DNA of 64,000 bases, from positions 1 through 64,000 of the forward strand of contig JBFWUS010000018.1 of NCBI GenBank assembly GCA_050247155.1. The letters are read 5' to 3'. Shown here one piece after another: positions 59,791 through 64,000 of the stretch (positions are counted from its first letter, which is position 1; every line of letters begins with the position of its first letter). The DNA is from Mesorhizobium_G sp050247155. Lineage in GTDB: Bacteria; Pseudomonadota; Alphaproteobacteria; Rhizobiales; Rhizobiaceae. The notes under the pieces are model-generated. The model made no database searches. It saw nothing but the letters and a program-made list of their open reading frames with translations, and had not been told where the DNA came from. The translations under genes were made by a program, and so were the position numbers.

Positions 59791-60390
59791 ATGATTAGAG
59801 CCCCACTGAGCAGATTCTGGCAAAACGTAAAGGCCTACGCAACGCACCCCGATCCGATGGTCGCAAGTTGCAATCTGATCGCCCTCGTCGTCGCCTCGAA
59901 CCAGCCCTTCTACCCACTTTACGTCTATTGGGCTGTCAGCGACGTCATCTGGCCGACGCTGTTTACGTTTTTGTCGACACCGTTTTTCCTTGCCGTTCCA
60001 TTCGTCGCCAAACGAGCTCCTCTCGCGGGCCGCGCGCTCTTGCCATTGGCAGGCATCGCCAACGCGGTGCTCAGCACAAAGATGTTCGGCCAGCCTTCCG
60101 GCGTGCAGATCTTTCTGATCCCTTGCGCGTTAATCGCCGCCACATTTTTTCGTCCTTCTGAACGATGGCTCGGCTTTTCGATTGTCGCGCTGGCGTTGTT
60201 TGCATATCTAGCTAATGGTGCCGTTTATGGCTCGGCAGCCCATAGCTACACACAAATCGAGTATGAAGCTTTTGCAAGGCTCAATGCTTTAAGTGCCGGC
60301 ACATTGACGGTGTTTGTCGGGCTTTTAAATGCCGGGTTGATTGGCGAGAAACGAACGCCTAGTTCGTCGACCCAGCCACCGCGCGCGTGA
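59791..60390 (+). CDS. Multi-spanning membrane protein of unknown function
   Basis: 199 residues with five to six hydrophobic segments (for example at about 25-45, 52-73, 83-97, 107-121, 127-143 and 164-183). I recognise no family. The ATG at 59791 has no clear ribosome site. Its 3' end overlaps the convergent DUF2177 gene by 32 bases. Composition resembles its neighbours, so it is probably native to this block. Confidence 0.65.
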   Translation: MIRAPLSRFWQNVKAYATHPDPMVASCNLIALVVASNQPFYPLYVYWAVSDVIWPTLFTFLSTPFFLAVPFVAKRAPLAGRALLPLAGIANAVLSTKMFGQPSGVQIFLIPCALIAATFFRPSERWLGFSIVALALFAYLANGAVYGSAAHSYTQIEYEAFARLNALSAGTLTVFVGLLNAGLIGEKRTPSSSTQPPRA

Positions 60391-60772
60391 TCAAAAAGCC
60401 GATCGTCGCAGAGGATGCGGTTAGAAAAGTTCCCCAGATGAGGTCCGCGATTGTGACAATTACCGGCCAATTGCGAAGGGTAGCCTGATTAGTGAGATCG
60501 TAGGTTCCATAGGCAAGCAGCCCCATGAATGCGCCCAGCATCGCCGCGGTGGTCCAGCGTCCCGTTCCCAAGGCCGGGGAAATTGCAAACACGACAATGC
60601 CGGCGATGTACAGGAAATAGAAGAGGACGGCCGGCAACAGCCGAAAATTCTCAAGCAGCATGTCGCCCATCAGTGGCCGGTAGAGCTTTTGCGCAGCAAT
60701 CGTAAGCCATACGATGTCAATGGCCAAAAAGACCAACCCGGTCGCGACATAGGCTGTGGCGTATTGTTTCAC
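60359..60772 (-). CDS. DUF2177 family membrane protein
   Basis: 137 residues with four membrane segments and the TGLVFLAIDIVWLTIAAQKLY start and AYGTYDLTNQATLRNWP block that define DUF2177. The family often belongs to RpoE/ChrR regulons; the role is unknown. A sigma-type promoter sits at 60801-60828, and the gene's 3' end overlaps its convergent neighbour. Confidence 0.9.
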   Translation of the reverse strand: MKQYATAYVATGLVFLAIDIVWLTIAAQKLYRPLMGDMLLENFRLLPAVLFYFLYIAGIVVFAISPALGTGRWTTAAMLGAFMGLLAYGTYDLTNQATLRNWPVIVTIADLIWGTFLTASSATIGFLITRAVAGSTN

Positions 60773-60800
60773 AAAGGGTTCCCTTCTGTCAGGCCCATCT

Positions 60801-60828
60801 GTTACGCGAACACCCGCCGTTCAGATCA
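60801..60828 (-). promoter_or_regulatory. ECF sigma promoter of the DUF2177 gene
   Basis: On the minus strand TGATCT (60823-60828) and CGTAAC (60801-60806) are 16 bases apart, about 29 bases before the DUF2177 start. The spacing is the same as at the other four sites. Confidence 0.75.
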
Positions 60829-60865
60829 CACCATTCTTATTCGGAACAAGCAGAAACGCCGGCGG

Positions 60866-60893
60866 TGATCCAAGCCAGAGGCGCCAACGTAAG
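60866..60893 (+). promoter_or_regulatory. ECF sigma promoter of the DUF2147 gene
   Basis: TGATCC (60866-60871) and CGTAAG (60888-60893) are 16 bases apart, 30 bases before the ATG at 60923. It lies 38 bases from the divergent DUF2177 promoter. Confidence 0.75.
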
Positions 60894-60922
60894 AATCCTG
60901 TTTTCAAGCGGGGTTCGTGCTC

Positions 60923-61300
60923 ATGATCCGGCCTTTTTTCGTTGCTGTAGTTTTCTCCTTTTTGACCTTTCAAAGCGTGTCTGCGCAAGACCTCAGTCCT
61001 GACGGCATCTGGATGCGCGGCGATGGCAACGCTCGTGTCCGCGTCGCGGCCTGCGGCGCAAGTCTTTGTGCAACCAATCTTTGGATCAGGGACACCAGCA
61101 AGGGCGAAGAGGTGGGAGACCGCCTGGTCATGTCGCTTGACAGAAAATCGAGCACAAGGCTGACCGGTACGGCATATGATCCAAAACGCGATCGGACCTA
61201 CACGATAACTCTTGTTGTCGGGCCACGTCGCCTGACAACAAAAGGCTGCATTCTTGGGGGTCTGCTTTGCCGATCGGTAACCTGGGCGTCGGCGGAGTGA
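60923..61300 (+). CDS. Secreted DUF2147 family protein
   Basis: 125 residues from an ATG at 60923; a GTG at 60917 is possible. A signal peptide ends near SVSA (about residue 21). The mature part PDGIWMRGDGNARVRVAAC and LTGTAYDPKRDRTYTITL fits DUF2147, a small beta-rich secreted family. It has its own ECF-type promoter and so joins the sigma/ChrR group. No catalytic motif is visible. Confidence 0.85.
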   Translation: MIRPFFVAVVFSFLTFQSVSAQDLSPDGIWMRGDGNARVRVAACGASLCATNLWIRDTSKGEEVGDRLVMSLDRKSSTRLTGTAYDPKRDRTYTITLVVGPRRLTTKGCILGGLLCRSVTWASAE

Positions 61301-61596
61301 CCTTCAACCCCGCCAGCACTGAAGCGGATCGTTCGTGGCGCTCGGACAAGCGTGCACAGCCGTTTTTGTAGAGCATGAAATGCGCGTAAAGCCAACGAAA
61401 CCGTAAGGCGCCTCATACGGCAGCCCTCTACACATGACAAAGCCGACCGCTCGCGCGGTTTCGACCGATCAAGCCAACCTGAGAGGGCAGGAAAGCATAA
61501 GACGTCCGACGATCTCGTGCCAACAATAGCGAAAGTGTGACCTGAGCCCCTGATCTCCTCCGGTTTGAGGGAGAGTCCAGGGTTTCGTTCTTGGCC
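61301..61596. other. Gene-free stretch before the IS3 remnant
   Basis: About 300 bases without a supported gene. The right part, from about 61535, matches the noncoding end typical of IS3-family elements (GTGACCTGAGCCCC near 61535-61551), so it is probably the tail and terminal repeat of a decayed insertion sequence. Confidence 0.4.
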
Positions 61597-61665
61597 TTAT
61601 GTGGCCTGTTTTTCCAGTGTGGATGTCAGTGCGAACTCGGCCGGCGGCATATTGCCGACACCTAA
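61597..61665 (-). pseudogene. C-terminal scrap of an IS3-family transposase
   Basis: On the minus strand the reading NMPPAEFALTSTLEKQAT then stop (TAA at 61597-61599) is the familiar last segment of IS3-family OrfB transposases. Only about 20 codons remain; upstream sequence is unrelated. It marks a past insertion near the sigma regulon. Confidence 0.6.
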
Positions 61666-61730
61666 GGGCGGCCATGTCATGGCAACGCCATATGTGTCCC
61701 AATCATCGACGTATGGGCGAAGTTTAAAAG

Positions 61731-62555
61731 TCACCACATGAGAGTTGAAACTGAGCGGTCATGATCCGAGTGTTTGGCGAGAAGATTGCCGACAGCTGCG
61801 AGCCACAGTCGATCGACCTTGGCCAGCTCGTGTTCATCGAACTCATCGAGGTGGCGCCAGTATCTGCCATCTGGAACGAAGTAGCCTAGATTTTGCTCCA
61901 TCAAGTCTGCTTTAGCGGCTGCTTCAATATCAACGCCTCTAGCAAATCTCTCTGTCCAATCGAGGACCGTTTGTGGATTTAGGGAACCCAGTTCTCTCTC
62001 GGAAAATCGCGGGAAAACTAACCGTGACGACGGCATTTCAGACAGGTTAAGGCATAGGGCTCTCTGTCTCAGAGCATGAACGAACAACCGAGCGGATTTG
62101 GCCTCAAGATTTCGAAGCGTTTTGTCATCCCGAAGTGGGTCAGCCGTGCCGTTCCCGTAAAAATGCGTCTGACCGCGTGTCTGATCGTAAGACATATCGC
62201 AGCCTAGGAACAACAAAAGGTCTGGCCTAAATTCCGCAAGAACCCAGTAAGCGGTCGTGAACGCCATGGTGGGACCCGCGAATACGAACCCGCCAAATTT
62301 GTTTTGCGCGGGCACATAGTCGTCAGGCGTTACGACTCTCTTGCTTTTCGAGTTTAATAGATCTGGCCGCCGTTCGGCCGGAAAGTCGCCGGCGTGGACG
62401 AGAACGTCCCAATCTTCACGGACGCGCCAAGCATTATTGATCGTAACGAGCGAATAGAACATTGATTTTGGCAGAGCCCTGCCGCGCAACGCGTCTGGAG
62501 CGCTGCCAATTACCAATACAACCTTCAAATTTCGGATTGGATTGTCCATGCTCAT
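61731..62555 (-). CDS. Conserved hypothetical protein, possibly DUF115-like
   Basis: 274 residues; an ATG at 62549 with an AGGAC site six bases away is also likely. The start LKVVLVIGSAPDAL resembles a nucleotide-binding strand-loop, and LLLFLGCDMSYDQTRGQTHFYGNGTADPL resembles the Gly-x-Asp...His-Phe-Tyr-Gly block of DUF115/glycosyl-related proteins. No signal peptide or membrane segment is seen. The match is by motif only and no function is assigned. It stands alone between insertion-sequence remnants. Confidence 0.6.
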   Translation of the reverse strand: MSMDNPIRNLKVVLVIGSAPDALRGRALPKSMFYSLVTINNAWRVREDWDVLVHAGDFPAERRPDLLNSKSKRVVTPDDYVPAQNKFGGFVFAGPTMAFTTAYWVLAEFRPDLLLFLGCDMSYDQTRGQTHFYGNGTADPLRDDKTLRNLEAKSARLFVHALRQRALCLNLSEMPSSRLVFPRFSERELGSLNPQTVLDWTERFARGVDIEAAAKADLMEQNLGYFVPDGRYWRHLDEFDEHELAKVDRLWLAAVGNLLAKHSDHDRSVSTLMW

Positions 62556-63070
62556 GTCCTGCAGCGTGCGGGCCGGCGGTGGCCTGTGCCGGCCCGCACG
62601 CGCTCGGCCCCCGTTGGTTGCCTGAAATTCGGGAGCGCCGAGCGGTAATCTGTTTCAAAACAAAGCGGTGTGAGGTTGGTGTTGCCCTTTATTCAGACCG
62701 AACTATTACGGGTCCACGCAGAAATTGGATCACACTGTGCGCGGAACATTGAGGCGGCGATCTCTTAAGTCGGCCCAAATCCGGGCCGCGACTAGCGCCT
62801 GAAGTGCTGTTGAATTTACATCGGCAAAGTTTTCAATTTTCGCGCGGCTGCCTAGGAGATTTCCAAACCGTTTGTTGCCCACCTTGCGGCTATAAACCAA
62901 AAGCCTACAAGGCGATGCCATCGATTGCCCGCACCACATGGCTGAAATGGCACCTGACGATGTGGCCGGCGCAATCCGAGCTTTCCTAAGCCGGCCTCTG
63001 CGAGACCTAGGCTCAGGACCCATTAATTCCGATTGAGATGTGATTCACGGTCTCCGAGAAGGAGGCCGTG
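62556..63070. other. Gene-free stretch before truncated IS5
   Basis: About 515 bases with no supported gene. An open frame on the minus strand (62730-63023) has no ribosome site or recognisable motif. The last part, GATTGAGATGTGATTCACGG (63028-63047), is the probable left end of the IS5-type element. Confidence 0.4.
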
Positions 63071-63304
63071 ATGGGTGATTTGTTTCTGCTGAGCGAGCGC
63101 CAGATGGCGCGGATATCGCCGTTCTTCCCGCTGTCGCATGGCGTTCCGCGGGTCGATGACCGGCGGGTGGTGAGCGGGATCATCTACGTGATCCGCAACG
63201 GGCTGCAGTGGAAGGACGCGCCGGCCGGCTACGGCCCGCACAAGACGCTCTACAATCGCTTCATCCGCTGGAGTCTGATGGGGGTGCAGGCGAGCCGTTT
63301 GTGA
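63071..63304 (+). pseudogene. Truncated IS5-family transposase
   Basis: 77 codons from an ATG at 63071 with a GAAGGAGG site. LLSERQMARISPFFPLSHG, VVSGIIYVIRNGLQWKDAP and TLYNRFIRWSLMGV are the N-terminal blocks of IS5-type DDE transposases. The frame then leaves the family after GV and stops at 63304; the catalytic core is missing, so it is inactive. It lies between the hypothetical gene and oxyR. Confidence 0.85.
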
Positions 63305-63603
63305 AGCGTGCGATCAGTGTAATCCGCGTTCAACCGATAAACCGATGGCACGAGACTTCGTTCTGAAAGCGAAGTCAGCTGCAGTGATGATTGCTGCATT
63401 GGAGCTTTGCGGCGATCCCCGTCCAAGACATCACTGTCGGCCGATATGCCCGAGCGCAAAATCCCAGTGCGCGACCGTTGGGCCGAGACTGGCGAAGAGG
63501 CGAGCAATTTTTCGGCGAGAGCCGACCGGCGTCTAGACAGTGATGACGTCAAGCTCAACTCAGGAGAATTTTGTCGCTAGCTTCAAGCATCGCGTGTCAG
63601 AGT
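63305..63603. other. Gene-free stretch between IS5 remnant and oxyR
   Basis: About 300 bases with no supported gene; short frames here have no ribosome sites. The sequence changes character just after the IS5 break at 63290-63304, which suggests a deletion or insertion boundary. Confidence 0.35.
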
Positions 63604-64000
63604 TTACCGCCCGGTCGCTTCCAAATCAGACAATTTGAGAACGCTGGCCGCGCGGCGTGCTTCGGTTGCGAGGTGTTCGAAGTGTCGCTTCCGACCCGAC
63701 GCCTCGCGGAAATACAATCCAAAAACGCGCTTCTCCCGCCAACCCTCGATTTCAAGCAGAACAACATCCTCAGCTTTGCGGAACTCGGCGCGCGCATAAA
63801 GCTCGGGAAAAATAGATAAGCCCATACCGATCGACACCATCTGGCGAATAGCGTCAAGACTGGTGCCCTCGTAGTCGTCGACAACCGAGGCCCCCGAAGC
63901 CTTCGCGAGATGACGGACGTTTTCCAGAAGTCGATTGCCGCTTCCTAACGCCAACAGTCGTTCTCCTTTGATACCTCTGACAGCCACCGAGCGCTGCTTG
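63604..64000 (-). CDS. oxyR: OxyR-type LysR regulator (N-terminus outside window)
   Basis: The frame is open to the right edge, so only the C-terminal about 132 residues are seen. They match the effector domain of OxyR: RLLALGSGNRLLENVR, then DYEGTSLDAIRQMVSIGMGLSIFPELYARAEFRK and LEIEGWREKRVFGLYFRE. OxyR senses hydrogen peroxide through cysteines that lie mostly in the missing part, so redox activity cannot be judged. It would fit the peroxide and singlet-oxygen theme of this replicon. Confidence 0.85.
   Translation of the reverse strand, partial: KQRSVAVRGIKGERLLALGSGNRLLENVRHLAKASGASVVDDYEGTSLDAIRQMVSIGMGLSIFPELYARAEFRKAEDVVLLEIEGWREKRVFGLYFREASGRKRHFEHLATEARRAASVLKLSDLEATGR

Noticed and set aside
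1..64000. CRISPR arrays, rRNA and tRNA genes
   Set aside because: No regularly spaced direct repeats and no conserved RNA gene sequences were seen on reading both strands.

Overview
The window looks like part of a repABC plasmid or chromid of an alphaproteobacterium of the order Hyphomicrobiales (Rhizobium/Mesorhizobium type). The evidence is a repABC replicon with canonical parS sites, a traI-trb conjugation operon in Ti-plasmid order, Irr-type Fur regulators, a DUF1403-ScpB pair and an RpoE/ChrR singlet-oxygen regulon. No rRNA, tRNA or CRISPR array was seen. Gene functions are read from protein motifs and gene order, not from database searches.

Layout. 1-9548 (minus): a full traI-trbBCDEJKLFGHI operon, with trbI running off the left edge. 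It encodes the type IV mating-pair apparatus under an acyl-homoserine-lactone synthase. 9733-14175 (plus): the LuxR-type regulator traR, then repA-repB-repC with two parS palindromes and an antisense RNA between repB and repC. 14185-19253: plasmid maintenance genes, namely a Phd/PIN toxin-antitoxin pair, a serine recombinase, a tyrosine recombinase with a 12-7-12 inverted repeat beside its start, and DUF1403-ScpB. 19328-29497: a metal and peroxide module. An Irr-like/Irr/AhpD/AhpC/TPR/flavoprotein cluster diverges from sitABCD (Mn/Zn/Fe uptake) over three related Fur-type operators; a hypothetical protein, a CNNM-type membrane protein, a low-molecular-weight phosphatase and a Fur/Mur regulator follow.

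29693-33360: a tniA-tniB-tniQ transposition module whose right end appears to lie inside a 5'-truncated DUF1612 gene. 34445-44854: a dense island that looks like a conflict or defence locus. It holds a calcineurin phosphoesterase fused to a thymidylate-synthase-like domain, a MazG-like protein coupled to a uracil-DNA-glycosylase-like protein, and a five-gene overlapping operon: carrier protein, XRE regulator, ImmA/IrrE protease fused to a chagasin-type inhibitor, papain-like protease, and a second thymidylate-synthase-like protein. A frameshifted nuclease/GGCT-like gene and an AbiE toxin-antitoxin pair follow. The central idea is that nucleotide or base chemistry is controlled by a protease arm, in which the chagasin domain restrains the adjacent papain.

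44894-52740: a decayed patchwork (RND efflux remnant, truncated membrane protein, decayed histidine kinase) with a VOC protein, a padR-arsC-like-chrA operon, a PAS-GGDEF/PilZ pair, a response regulator and a MipA-type outer-membrane protein. 53177-61300: an ECF sigma/ChrR regulon with photolyase, FAS1 protein, TspO, an FAD amine-oxidase-like protein, DUF1295, DUF2177 and DUF2147 proteins. Five promoters share a TGATC(C/T)-N16-CGTA pattern. 61597-64000: IS3 and IS5 remnants, an unrecognised protein, and the C-terminal part of oxyR cut by the right edge.
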